From positions 1 through 57,915 of the IMG/VR virus record IMGVR_UViG_3300023296_000219: 57,915 nt of DNA; one strand, given 5' to 3'. Below are positions 44,719-52,893 of the stretch, piece after piece (positions within the stretch are counted from its first letter, which is position 1; the number at the start of each line of letters is the position of its first letter). Source of the stretch: a virus. The notes beneath the pieces are model-generated. The model was not told where the DNA came from. It saw only the letters and a program-made list of their open reading frames with translations, and did not search any database. The position numbers and the translations under genes were made by a program.

Positions 44719-46506
44719 ATGGCATACACAAAGAATTTTTTAAATAAAAGCGGAGTATCTAGCCCGATATCAGGTAATAATAGCAACTCTGGTAATTGGA
44801 ATGGTGGTGCGTCCGAAGCAGGCTACTCTAGTACAGATTTCGGCTACAAAAACTACATGAGTAGACTCCCAGAAGTATATACGGGTCATCCAAACAGAAT
44901 AGAACGATACAATCAATATGAGATGATGGACGTTGATGCAGAGATCAACGCATGTTTGGATATCATTGCAGAATTTAGCACTCAGCGAAATGATCACAAC
45001 AAAACACCTTTTTCATTCGAATATAAAGATGAACCTACACCACATGAAGTTAGTCTATTATCTAAACAATTACAACAATGGTGCAAACTTAACGAGTTTG
45101 ATACACGTATGTTTAAAATCTTTCGAAACGTGGTCAAGTATGGAGACCAAGTATTCGTAAGGGATCCAGAGAACTTTAAACTCTACTGGGTTGACATGGT
45201 TAAAGTTATTAAAGTTATTGTTAATGAGAGCGAAGGTAAACTTCCTGAGCAATATGTCATCAAAGACCTAAACATTAACTTACAGAACTTAACGGTTGCA
45301 CAAAAAACAAACACAGACTTTGCCGCAAATCCAACGACAGGATTAGGTGGTACAGGCGGTGGCGGAGGAGGCGGAGGAGGCGGATACACAGCACCATCTA
45401 TGCCTTATAACACATCGGGCAGTAGATTTACATTAGGTCAATCAGAATCCTCAATCGACTCTAATCATGTTGTTCACTTGTCATTAACAGAAGGATTAGA
45501 TCGCTTCTGGCCTTTCGGACAGTCTATCTTAGAGAATATCTTCAAAGTATACAAGCAGAAAGAACTGTTAGAAGACGCGGTTCTGATCTATCGTGTACAA
45601 CGTGCACCAGAACGCAGAATGTTTAAGATTGACGTTGGTAACATGCCATCGCATTTAGCTATGGCGTTCGTGGACAGAATAAAAAATGAAATACATCAAA
45701 GACGTATACCTAGTATACATGGTGGCAACTCAGTAGTAGATGCTACATATAATCCCCTAAGTATGAATGAGGATTACTTCTTCCCTGTAACAGCAGAAGG
45801 CAGAGGCTCATCAGTTGAAGTTCTACCAGGTGGACAGAACTTAGGCGAGATTGACGATCTTAAGTACTTTAATAACAGATTAGCACGTGGTTTACGTGTA
45901 CCAAGTTCATACTTGCCTACAGGCCCAGATGATAATACCACGCCTTTGAATGATGGTCGTGTCGGTACAGCAATGATACAAGAGTTTAGATTCAATCAAT
46001 ATTGCGAACGATTACAGAATTATATATGTAGCAAACTTGACGAAGAATTTAAACTATTCTTGCGTTGGAGAGGATTTAACCTCGATGTAGGAATGTTCGA
46101 TCTACAATTCAATCCACCGCAAAACTTTGCCGCTTATCGTCAAAGTGAGTTAGATACTGCTAGAGTATCAACTTTCTCTGGTATGGAAGCATTCCCTTAT
46201 ATTTCAAAGCGTTTTGCACTAGAAAGATTCTTAGGATTGACTGAAGAAGAGATTCAGAAGAATGAAAAACTATGGGCAGAAGAGAATACAGAAGAAGCCA
46301 CTGATGATCCAGCTGGTTCTGATCTCAGAAACATTGGAGTATCTACCAGTGATTTTGATACAGACATAGAAACTGGTGAAGAAATCGACGATATGGAAGA
46401 ACTAGATGACTTGGGCGACTTAGACGTTGCTGGTCCAGTTGGCGGACAACCATCAACAGCTACAGGTTCAGTTCCAGGCGCAGGCGAAGTAGGACCGGTG
46501 TCGTAA
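44719..46506 (+). CDS. 20: Portal protein gp20-like
   Basis: 595 residues (T4: 524). The region YEMMDVDAEINACLDIIAEFSTQRN (about residues 74-98), FRNVVKYGDQVFVRDPENFKLYWVDMV, and the later DAVLIYRVQRAPERRMFKIDVGNMP, LPGGQNLGEIDDLKYFNNRLARGLRVPSSYL are hallmarks of T4-type portals. Twelve copies form the DNA entry ring at one prohead vertex and seed head assembly. A run of ten Gly (about residues 213-222, in GTGG...YTAPS) breaks the chain and probably forms a flexible loop. The C-terminus is acidic and Gly/Pro-rich. A late box stands five bases before the ATG and there is no ribosome-binding site. Confidence 0.95.
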   Translation: MAYTKNFLNKSGVSSPISGNNSNSGNWNGGASEAGYSSTDFGYKNYMSRLPEVYTGHPNRIERYNQYEMMDVDAEINACLDIIAEFSTQRNDHNKTPFSFEYKDEPTPHEVSLLSKQLQQWCKLNEFDTRMFKIFRNVVKYGDQVFVRDPENFKLYWVDMVKVIKVIVNESEGKLPEQYVIKDLNINLQNLTVAQKTNTDFAANPTTGLGGTGGGGGGGGGGYTAPSMPYNTSGSRFTLGQSESSIDSNHVVHLSLTEGLDRFWPFGQSILENIFKVYKQKELLEDAVLIYRVQRAPERRMFKIDVGNMPSHLAMAFVDRIKNEIHQRRIPSIHGGNSVVDATYNPLSMNEDYFFPVTAEGRGSSVEVLPGGQNLGEIDDLKYFNNRLARGLRVPSSYLPTGPDDNTTPLNDGRVGTAMIQEFRFNQYCERLQNYICSKLDEEFKLFLRWRGFNLDVGMFDLQFNPPQNFAAYRQSELDTARVSTFSGMEAFPYISKRFALERFLGLTEEEIQKNEKLWAEENTEEATDDPAGSDLRNIGVSTSDFDTDIETGEEIDDMEELDDLGDLDVAGPVGGQPSTATGSVPGAGEVGPVS

Positions 46507-46511
46507 CAAAA

Positions 46512-46519
46512 GATAAATA
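46512..46519 (+). promoter_or_regulatory. Late-type promoter box GATAAATA, five bases before ATG
   Basis: GATAAATA-CTCTT-ATG, in the 18-base gap after the portal gene. No ribosome-binding site is visible. Confidence 0.6.
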
Positions 46520-46524
46520 CTCTT

Positions 46525-46755
46525 ATGAAATTATTTGAAATGTTTGACGTTGCAATTCCCGGAATCCAAGATGTTGGAGATGACAACTCCAAGCCTATAT
46601 GGAGAACTTCTCGTAAAACTAAATTAACACTAAGTCAAATTAGAAAACTCCGCAAAATGCTAGATGTAAGAAATTACGAAAAGACTAAGCATTTGTCTAA
46701 AGTAAGAAAACAATACGGTGCAAAACCTGAAGAAGGGGCGGCACCCAGTTTTTAA
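46525..46755 (+). CDS. Small basic protein in the prohead core (gp67/gp68) position
   Basis: 76 residues, basic: KTKLTLSQIRKLRKMLDVRNYEKTKHLSKVRKQYG in the middle is a charged helix, with short acidic stretches at both ends. In T4 the genes between 20 and 21 encode small prohead core proteins, and I know similar small proteins between portal and protease genes in marine T4-like phages. Whether this one is a core component or a portal-binding factor is open. No ribosome-binding site: the ATG lies five bases after a late box, the same pattern as for gp20. Confidence 0.7.
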   Translation: MKLFEMFDVAIPGIQDVGDDNSKPIWRTSRKTKLTLSQIRKLRKMLDVRNYEKTKHLSKVRKQYGAKPEEGAAPSF

Positions 46756-46843
46756 TTATTCAATTAAATCCTCTCTATCTAATCGATAATACATCAAAAA
46801 CGCAAAAAAGTAGTACTTAAACAGTGCTTTTCCGTACCACTCA

Positions 46844-46851
46844 CTAAATAA
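46844..46851 (+). promoter_or_regulatory. Late-type promoter box CTAAATAA
   Basis: Predicted start about 46856 and leader of about 35 bases ending in AAGGAGAAC before the ATG at 46891. The other 88 bases of the gap show no clear signal. Confidence 0.55.
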
Positions 46852-46890
46852 CTTTACTAAGCCATTCTTATATCTAAGGAGAACAAAATA

Positions 46891-47685
46891 ATGGAAAACA
46901 AGAAATTTGAAAAATTAATTGACCTCATTATCAATGAGGACGAAGAACAAGCAAAAGACCTCTTTCACGACATCGTGGTAGAAAAATCCAGAGAAATTTA
47001 TGAATCCATTATGGAAGACGAACAAGCTGATGACCTTGAAGAAGGAATGGGCGGACAAGTCGGTGATCTAGCAGACGAAATTTCTGCTGAACACTCAGGA
47101 ATTGCAGAAGATGAAGAAGAAATCAATCTTGATTCTGAAGAAGTCTTTGATATAGAAGGCGACGAAGAAATGGATATGAGTGCTGAATTAGACATCGACT
47201 CAGGCGAACCTGTCGAAGTAGAAGATGCAGTAATTCGTATCGAAGATAAACTAGACCAACTAATGGCTGAGTTTGAAGAAATTATGGGCACAGAAGATGA
47301 CTTAGAAGGACGCGACGACGAAATAGACGCTGACTTACAAGACATTGAAGGTGCTGAAGGCGAAGTTAACATTGATATCGACGATGAAGAACTAGTTGCA
47401 GAAGCAATTACTCTAAACAAAGTAGCTACACCATCAGGTGGAGACAACGGAGACCAATCGAAAAGTCCAGTAGACGCTAATTCAGGTCAAAAGGGAATAG
47501 ATTCTAAGCCCGTAAACTTTGATAAAGGTGATGAGAAAGGTCGCCCAGCTCCAAAAGCAAAAGACGTTGATGGTGCATCTTCTTGGCAGAATCAGCCAGG
47601 CAAGAATGCAAAAGCACAAAGCGCCGCTCCTAAGCCAGTGACTGCACAGGCAAGTGGAACGAACACTAAATCTGTAATAGATTAA
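46891..47685 (+). CDS. Acidic prohead core protein (gp67/gp68-like by position)
   Basis: 264 residues, extremely acidic between about residues 45 and 180 (runs such as EDEEEINLDSEEVFDIEGDE). The first 45 residues are helical (KFEKLIDLIINEDEEQAKDLFHDIVVEKSREIYESIM), and the last 80 are disordered with Lys, Pro, Gly and Asn. Such proteins fill the inner prohead core in T4-like phages and are later cut by the protease; the acid-rich part would be released. I see no exact cleavage sites assigned with certainty, though (L/I)-x-E-like spots occur. It has its own late box and the ribosome-binding site AAGGAGAAC, and precedes the protease gene by 12 bases. Confidence 0.7.
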   Translation: MENKKFEKLIDLIINEDEEQAKDLFHDIVVEKSREIYESIMEDEQADDLEEGMGGQVGDLADEISAEHSGIAEDEEEINLDSEEVFDIEGDEEMDMSAELDIDSGEPVEVEDAVIRIEDKLDQLMAEFEEIMGTEDDLEGRDDEIDADLQDIEGAEGEVNIDIDDEELVAEAITLNKVATPSGGDNGDQSKSPVDANSGQKGIDSKPVNFDKGDEKGRPAPKAKDVDGASSWQNQPGKNAKAQSAAPKPVTAQASGTNTKSVID

Positions 47686-47697
47686 GGAACGATATAA

Positions 47698-48336
47698 ATG
47701 GCTTTATATCTTAAAGAACACCTTTCATTTGACCGTGCTGAAATCATGGTTGAATCCGTTAAGGAAGGAGAGACTGATTTAAAGACTCTTTTTATGAAAG
47801 GGATCTTTATTCAGGGAGGGGTTAAAAATGCAAATGAACGTGTTTACCCCGTTTCTGAAATAGAAGCCGCAGTCGAGACGCTGAATATCCAAATACAAGA
47901 AGGTAATTCTGTACTAGGAGAAGTTGATCATCCAGATGATTTAAAAATCAACTTAGATCGTGTGTCACATATGATTACTAAGATGTGGATGGACGGGCCA
48001 AACGGCTACGGCAAATTAAAGATTTTACCAACTCCAATGGGTCATTTAGTTCAGACTATGTTAGAGTCGGGGGTAAAACTCGGAGTATCTAGTAGAGGAA
48101 GCGGAAACGTTAACGATATAGATGGCCGAGTAAGTGATTTTGAAATAATCACTGTGGACATTGTTGCACAACCTAGTGCCCCGAATGCATATCCTAAAGC
48201 AATATACGAGGGTCTTATGAACATGAGACACGGATATAAAGTTTTAGAACTCGCCAAGGAAGCTAGAGGCAACAAGAAAGTAGAAAAGTATTTGAAGGAC
48301 GAGATTGTTCGTCTGATCAAAGACTTAAAAATCTAA
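47698..48336 (+). CDS. 21: Prohead protease gp21-like
   Basis: 212 residues, the size of T4 gp21 (212). The catalytic layout of the U9/S78-type prohead proteases is present: ERVYP (47-51), GEVDHPD (74-80, His78), GVSSRGSG (129-136, Ser131 or Ser132) and DIVAQPSAP near residue 160. The protease sits in the core and cleaves scaffold and shell proteins after an (L/I)-x-E motif, then itself. AAGGAACG stands before the ATG. The gene follows the core protein by 12 bases and is 22 bases before gp22, with gp22's late box overlapping its stop codon. Confidence 0.93.
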   Translation: MALYLKEHLSFDRAEIMVESVKEGETDLKTLFMKGIFIQGGVKNANERVYPVSEIEAAVETLNIQIQEGNSVLGEVDHPDDLKINLDRVSHMITKMWMDGPNGYGKLKILPTPMGHLVQTMLESGVKLGVSSRGSGNVNDIDGRVSDFEIITVDIVAQPSAPNAYPKAIYEGLMNMRHGYKVLELAKEARGNKKVEKYLKDEIVRLIKDLKI

Positions 48337-48339
48337 ATA
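48333..48339 (+). promoter_or_regulatory. Late-type promoter box CTAAATA before gp22
   Basis: The box overlaps the gp21 stop codon. Predicted start about 48345 and a short leader with GAGGGG before the ATG at 48359. Extra transcription of gp22/gp23 would fit the large amounts of scaffold and capsid needed. Confidence 0.55.
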
Positions 48340-48358
48340 ATATAGAGGGGAAAACAGC

Positions 48359-49462
48359 ATGTTAGATGCTATACAACCATTAATTGATTCGGGTCTGATC
48401 ACAGAAGATGTAGCTGGTGAGTTAAACACCACCTGGGTACAGAAGCTGGATGAAGCAAAGGATCAAGTTCGTGGGGAACTCAGAAACGAGTTTGCTAATA
48501 GATACGAACATGATAGAAGCGTGATGGTTGAAGCCCTTGATAAGATGGTAACTAATTCTCTATCAGAGGAAATTAAAGAATTCCATGATGAGAAGAAAGC
48601 AATCAGCGAAGATCGCGTTAAAGCAAAATTGAAACTTTCAGAAAGTGCAAAGAAATTTAATAACTTTATGGTAACTAAGTTAGCAGAAGAAATTAAAGAA
48701 CTACGCTCTGATCGTAAGATTCAGTTAGAAAACCAAGATAAACTTCAAAAATTTATCATACATGCATTGTCTAAAGAGATCAAAGAATTTGCTCAGGATA
48801 GACAAGCAGTGGTTGAACAACGTGTCAAGTTAGTTGCAGAAGGTCGTAACCAACTCGAAAGACTTAAGGCGAAATTTATTGTCGAAAGTTCTCGAAGAAT
48901 TGGAACTTCTGTTGCCTCACATCTCAAAGGTGAATTGTCACAACTTAAAGAAGATATTAAAACAGCTAGGGAGAATACCTTCGGCCGCAAGATATTTGAA
49001 ACATTCGCAGGTGAATTCAGCACTACTTATCTAAATGATAAGGCTGAAACACGTAACATCGTTTCTGTATTAAGTGGTAAAGAAAAAGAACTAGCAGAGT
49101 CAAAGGTCAAACTTGCGAATGCAAATAGGATCATTGAGTCAAAGGAACGTGAAGCAAACATTATTAAAGAATCTACTCAGCGTGAGAAGGCATTGGACCA
49201 ACTGGTCTCGTCTTTGAACAAAGAGAAGGCTGAAGTAATGCGATCTTTATTAGAAAGTGTTCAGACGCTAAAGCTGAAGAACACATTTGATAAGTATTTA
49301 CCAGCAGTATTGAACGAAGGAAGTGGAAAAGCGAAAAAGGCTTCTCTTACTGAATCTGTTTCAACTGTTCAAACCGGTAATAAATCTGCCAAGGAAAAAG
49401 AAATTGAAGTAGATGACAATAGAGATAATGTCATTGACCTAAAACGCCTGGCAGGGCTTTAA
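48359..49462 (+). CDS. 22: Prohead scaffold protein gp22-like
   Basis: 367 residues (T4: 269), almost entirely charged alpha-helix: LDEAKDQVRGELRNEFANRYEHDRSVMVEALDKM, repeated EEIKEF/EEIKEL helices at about residues 60-150, and a C-terminal Lys-rich part. This fits an elongated coiled-coil core protein on which the shell assembles. The motif KFNNFMVTKLAEEIKELRSDRK is typical of the marine gp22 relatives. It lies between protease and capsid, in the conserved order 20-21-22-23. GAGGGG precedes the ATG. Confidence 0.9.
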   Translation: MLDAIQPLIDSGLITEDVAGELNTTWVQKLDEAKDQVRGELRNEFANRYEHDRSVMVEALDKMVTNSLSEEIKEFHDEKKAISEDRVKAKLKLSESAKKFNNFMVTKLAEEIKELRSDRKIQLENQDKLQKFIIHALSKEIKEFAQDRQAVVEQRVKLVAEGRNQLERLKAKFIVESSRRIGTSVASHLKGELSQLKEDIKTARENTFGRKIFETFAGEFSTTYLNDKAETRNIVSVLSGKEKELAESKVKLANANRIIESKEREANIIKESTQREKALDQLVSSLNKEKAEVMRSLLESVQTLKLKNTFDKYLPAVLNEGSGKAKKASLTESVSTVQTGNKSAKEKEIEVDDNRDNVIDLKRLAGL

Positions 49463-49495
49463 TTTAAACTCGACATTGATTAGGAGAAATAAACC

Positions 49496-50695
49496 ATGTC
49501 AAAAGTACTCTTAGAAAGCCGTTGGGGTGAGACCAAAGACGCCCTGTTAGAAGGCTTAAAAGGAACTCGCCGTTCAACAATGGGTGTGATCCTCGAAAAC
49601 ACTCGCAAAGGTCTCTTAAATGAGAATGCTACCGCAGGTAGTACCGGAGCAGGAAATATAGCAACACTTAATCGTGTAATCTTACCAGTAATCAGACGGG
49701 TTATGCCGACTGTTATTGCTAACGAACTAGTCGGCGTTCAGCCAATGACTGGTCCTGTTGGACAGATTCACACCTTGCGTGTTCGTTACGCTCAGTCATT
49801 GACTGACAACTCAGCAGCCGCTACTTCGGTAACAGCTGGTGAAGAAGCACTATCACCGTTCAAAATTGCCCAGGCGTATTCGCGTACTGCTCAGGCGGCT
49901 GGAACTTCAGCATCTTACACAGGTGCAGATACAGCAATTTTAGAAGGTAACGGCGGTAAGCAAATCAGTGTGCAAATCTTAAGACAAGCTGTTGAAGCGA
50001 AGTCACGTAAGTTGCAAGCACGTTGGACATTCGAAGCCGCTCAGGACGCACAGTCTCAGCACGGCATCGACGTTGAAGCAGAAATTATGGCTGCTTTAGC
50101 ACAAGAAATCACTGCTGAAATCGATCAGGAGATTTTGTTATCTCTTAGAACGTTAGCGGCAACTGAATTCACTTTTAACCAGGCAGCTGTATCAGGTACT
50201 GCTACTTACGTTGGTGACGAACATGCCGCTTTGGCCGTTCTTATTAACAGAGTTGCAAACTTGATTGCTCAAAGAACACGTAGAGGCGCAGGTAACTGGG
50301 CTGTTGTGAGTTCTGCGGCCTTAACTGTGTTACAATCTGCTACTACATCAGCATTTGCTCGTACAACTGAAGGAACTTTTGAAGCTCCTACTAACACTAA
50401 GTTTGTTGGTACGTTGAACGGCGCTATGCGTGTTTTCGTTGACTCTTATGCACCTGATACTCAAGCAGTATTGGTTGGATACAAAGGTTCATCTGAGACA
50501 GATGCGGCGGCTTTCTATTGCCCATATATTCCATTAATGAGCAGTGGAGTTGTACTCGATCCACAAACATTCGAACCAGTCGTGTCGTTCATGACTCGTT
50601 ACGGATACGTGGAACTAACTAACACTGCATCATCTTTCGGTAATGCGGCTGACTATTTAGGCGAGATCGCAGTTCAAAACTTAACATTCTCGTAA
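49496..50695 (+). CDS. 23: Major capsid protein gp23-like
   Basis: 399 residues, shorter than T4 gp23 (521). The N-terminal pro-part is followed by LLNE|NATAG (Glu43), an (L/I)-x-E protease site, so mature protein would start at Asn44. Conserved parts are IATLNRVILPVIRRVMPTVIANELVGVQPMTGPVGQIHTLRVRYA, and the C-terminal MSSGVVLDPQTFEPVVSFMTRYGYVEL. It forms the HK97-like hexamers of the shell. TAGGAGAAA precedes the ATG. A strong terminator follows. The short length suggests loss or reduction of the inserted domain found in T4; this needs structural comparison. Confidence 0.95.
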   Translation: MSKVLLESRWGETKDALLEGLKGTRRSTMGVILENTRKGLLNENATAGSTGAGNIATLNRVILPVIRRVMPTVIANELVGVQPMTGPVGQIHTLRVRYAQSLTDNSAAATSVTAGEEALSPFKIAQAYSRTAQAAGTSASYTGADTAILEGNGGKQISVQILRQAVEAKSRKLQARWTFEAAQDAQSQHGIDVEAEIMAALAQEITAEIDQEILLSLRTLAATEFTFNQAAVSGTATYVGDEHAALAVLINRVANLIAQRTRRGAGNWAVVSSAALTVLQSATTSAFARTTEGTFEAPTNTKFVGTLNGAMRVFVDSYAPDTQAVLVGYKGSSETDAAAFYCPYIPLMSSGVVLDPQTFEPVVSFMTRYGYVELTNTASSFGNAADYLGEIAVQNLTFS

Positions 50696-50733
50696 GTCGA
50701 TTATCTGATAATCAACTTATAAGTTACAAGTTT

Positions 50734-50765
50734 AAGGAAGAGTCTTTTAGGCTCTTCCTTTTTTT
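50734..50765 (+). terminator. Strong intrinsic terminator after gp23
   Basis: AAGGAAGAG and CTCTTCCTT form a 9-bp stem with a nine-base loop, followed by an unbroken T-run (seven Ts counting the last two of the stem). A smaller hairpin GATTAT-CTG-ATAATC lies just upstream. It should end the head-gene transcript before the next gene. Confidence 0.9.
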
Positions 50766-50783
50766 GTGGTTGTCCAAAATAAC

Positions 50784-50812
50784 TTGACATATTATTCTTT
50801 TGTGTGTATAAT
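50784..50812 (+). promoter_or_regulatory. Perfect sigma70 promoter
   Basis: TTGACA (50784-50789), 17 bases, TATAAT (50807-50812): both hexamers match the E. coli consensus and the spacer is optimal. It follows the gp23 terminator and precedes the gene at 50847. A late-type box begins three bases after it. Confidence 0.85.
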
Positions 50813-50814
50813 CA

Positions 50815-50823
50815 CGTAAATAC
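50815..50823 (+). promoter_or_regulatory. Late-type promoter box GTAAATAC in tandem with a sigma70 promoter
   Basis: CGTAAATAC-TAC gives a predicted start about 50828 and a leader of 19 bases with TTAGGAGAG. The overlap with a sigma70 promoter would let the gene be read both early and late. Confidence 0.6.
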
Positions 50824-50846
50824 TACACATTTAGGAGAGAATTGTT

Positions 50847-51818
50847 ATGGCAAAAAGAAAATTTAGAATTGAAGGTGGTCACCGCGGAGGTGAATTAACT
50901 ATTGGCACAGTCACTAAAGAGTTTGTAGAATTCTTTCTTAATAATGACCAGACGGAAAACGATCTTATAACACATTTGCAAAGTTACGAGTTTGAAGACC
51001 CATCTATGCGGATTGAAGGCGCTCCTCATCCGACTGCTAATAAAGATTACCAACCAGCCTGGAATGATATTGATGACATCGAGCATCTTAATAACGCATG
51101 GATAGATGGTGGATTTACGGTAACTGAAGTAAAATACTCTAGTGATGATGACTCATTCGAAGAGAGTATTGGCGAAACCGTTGTGTTCGAACCTCATCAA
51201 TTGTATAGCAGAGAAGCATATCACCGCAGTGAGATGTATGAGGTAACCGACCATTTATCACAAGCAGACATTGATGAGCATGTAAAACCAGTATTAGTAT
51301 ACCACAGCGATGAGAAAGGTGGCTTTGCCGCATATTATGTTGAAACAGACGGCGAAGACTTTGACCCTGTTAAATTTTGTTATAGTGCAACTGAAACAAA
51401 TATCGGTGATATGTTAGAATGTGGATATTACGATAGAGTGCAAATCGAACCAGATTATAGTTGTAACGAGACCGATAACAAAGGCTTTTATGTCTCTGTT
51501 GGTTATCTCAATCTGAAATGGCATGACTTTCGTGAACTATATGTTGAAGGTGGACCTAGGATGGTGGAGAGCTGGGACAATTATGACGAGATGCTAGAAT
51601 ATGAAGAAGACCAGAGAAAGATAGAGAATGCGACTACCGTTCAACTCAATATATCCGCAAATGAAATCGTAGGAGAAGTTGGTACGATTGATAATCCAGG
51701 TGAGGTTGATTCTAATATAGAACCAATCAGTGAACCTCCTGTCGTTAACGATGAAGAAGCAGAACCGTACAAGGATTTCAATCAAAGCACAGGTGAGGAC
51801 GGAGAAGAAATAGTATAA
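50847..51818 (+). CDS. Acidic protein of unknown function with early and late promoters
   Basis: 323 residues; function not recognised. It starts KRKFRIEGGHRGGELTIGTVTKEFVEFF, a strand-rich part, continues with DDIEHLNNAWIDGGFTVTEV near residues 76-95, and ends in an acidic tail (VVNDEEAEPYKDFNQSTGEDGEEIV). I have seen similar hypothetical proteins after the capsid gene in marine T4-like phages. No signal peptide, membrane segment or enzyme motif is visible. The ribosome-binding site TTAGGAGAG is good. The best sigma70 promoter in the window drives it, implying high expression at the start of infection, perhaps to act on the host; this is inference. Confidence 0.75.
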   Translation: MAKRKFRIEGGHRGGELTIGTVTKEFVEFFLNNDQTENDLITHLQSYEFEDPSMRIEGAPHPTANKDYQPAWNDIDDIEHLNNAWIDGGFTVTEVKYSSDDDSFEESIGETVVFEPHQLYSREAYHRSEMYEVTDHLSQADIDEHVKPVLVYHSDEKGGFAAYYVETDGEDFDPVKFCYSATETNIGDMLECGYYDRVQIEPDYSCNETDNKGFYVSVGYLNLKWHDFRELYVEGGPRMVESWDNYDEMLEYEEDQRKIENATTVQLNISANEIVGEVGTIDNPGEVDSNIEPISEPPVVNDEEAEPYKDFNQSTGEDGEEIV

Positions 51819-51822
51819 CATT

Positions 51823-52536
51823 ATGCGTGTGCGAGTCAAACCCGAAGAATGCAATTTAGAAACAACTAACCTAACTATTATCTGGTTTCACAATTATTCA
51901 GGTGGCAAATTTATGGCTAACTGTTTAGGTCTATCTGACCATGGCTTTTTCGGTCACAAAGAATTGACAGAAGCACAACTCAGGGGCGAGTTTTCTCCAG
52001 ACGATAAACTAAATTATCTTTTAGAGCAATTATCTGACATAAAGAAAGGCGTCTTCTGGAATGATCTTGATATTACAGATAACAAATTTTTTGGGGTGGA
52101 TAAGAAAGAATACACTGATCCATGGCGCGGTATTTCATATAATTCATTTGTCAAAGACATATCATATGGAGATCATAAATTTTTTATAGCAACACATTTT
52201 AATCCAGAAGTTATCGAGATTAAAAAGATTTGGAAGAATGCAAATATTATATTGTTTATCAATCCACATGAATATGTAAAAAAACGAGCAAAGAATGACC
52301 CACAAATCAGAATCTTCTATGATCGATTAGCTGATCATGATGCAAATTTAGAAGAAATGAGATCACTTTCTAATGTTGTCTATGAATTCGATGTAAGAAA
52401 ATACGAATCAGAAGAAGAAACACTCGACGCTATTAAAGAAATGTATACTATACTAGGTATCGAAGGGTATGATAGAGAAAGACTTTCGACATATTATAAT
52501 CATTGGTATAATAAAATCGAAGAAATTAAATTCTAA
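51823..52536 (+). CDS. Sulfotransferase-like P-loop protein (putative)
   Basis: 237 residues. TIIWFHNYSGGKFMANCLGLS (residues 18-38) resembles the P-loop-like 5'-phosphosulfate-binding part of sulfotransferases (here SGGKF), and ATHFNPEVIEIKKIWKNANIILFINPHEYVKKR in the middle fits their second part. The family would move sulfate from PAPS to an acceptor. Typical catalytic His is not assigned by eye. It follows the 323-residue gene by four bases; the closest ribosome-binding-like sequence (GGAGAAG) lies about 20 bases upstream, so translational coupling is probable. Its end overlaps the minus-strand HNH gene by 11 bases. Role may be modifying a surface or phage component. Confidence 0.5.
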   Translation: MRVRVKPEECNLETTNLTIIWFHNYSGGKFMANCLGLSDHGFFGHKELTEAQLRGEFSPDDKLNYLLEQLSDIKKGVFWNDLDITDNKFFGVDKKEYTDPWRGISYNSFVKDISYGDHKFFIATHFNPEVIEIKKIWKNANIILFINPHEYVKKRAKNDPQIRIFYDRLADHDANLEEMRSLSNVVYEFDVRKYESEEETLDAIKEMYTILGIEGYDRERLSTYYNHWYNKIEEIKF

Positions 52537-52888
52537 TCTCCGAGTCAACCGATATATCTAATAGCTTTAGCGCCTCTCTTAATCTCTTCCTTCTTACTCT
52601 ATTACAGTTGGAACATATTGATAGTATGTTTCCGAGTTGTTTATTGGATGGATTTCCGTCTTTGAAAATAACATCTAATTGAATTAGGTCTTCTGGTATA
52701 AAACCACACTCGAAGCACATGTGAGTCTTGTGTTGCAAGTGTACAAATTTCTTGTTATACATAGCCTTAGCACATGCTACGCAATATTTGTGCCATTTCT
52801 GAAACCCACGTTTACTTATTCCGTTTGATTTAGCATATGAAAGAGTGCATTTACTGCATTTGGGCCGTATTGGCTGTTTTGTAAGCAT
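52526..52888 (-). CDS. HNH-like protein lacking the catalytic histidines
   Basis: 120 residues from the preferred ATG. Two Cys pairs in the N-terminal half (CSKC at 11-14, CVAC at 36-39) and two in the HNH half (CFEC at 58-61, CSNC at 92-95) suggest two zinc sites. The HNH-like core is LIQLDVIFKDGNPSNKQLGNILSICSNC; the usual D-H-x-D-G-N is replaced by I-F-K-D-G-N and the final H after CxxC by Asn. Homing endonucleases of this type cut DNA near their own gene. With both His missing it may be a dead copy or a DNA-binding protein. A start at 52954 is possible, but its extra 22 residues would run through a promoter; a late box lies five bases before 52888. Confidence 0.7.
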   Translation of the reverse strand: MLTKQPIRPKCSKCTLSYAKSNGISKRGFQKWHKYCVACAKAMYNKKFVHLQHKTHMCFECGFIPEDLIQLDVIFKDGNPSNKQLGNILSICSNCNRVRRKRLREALKLLDISVDSEIRI

Positions 52889-52893
52889 ACTAT

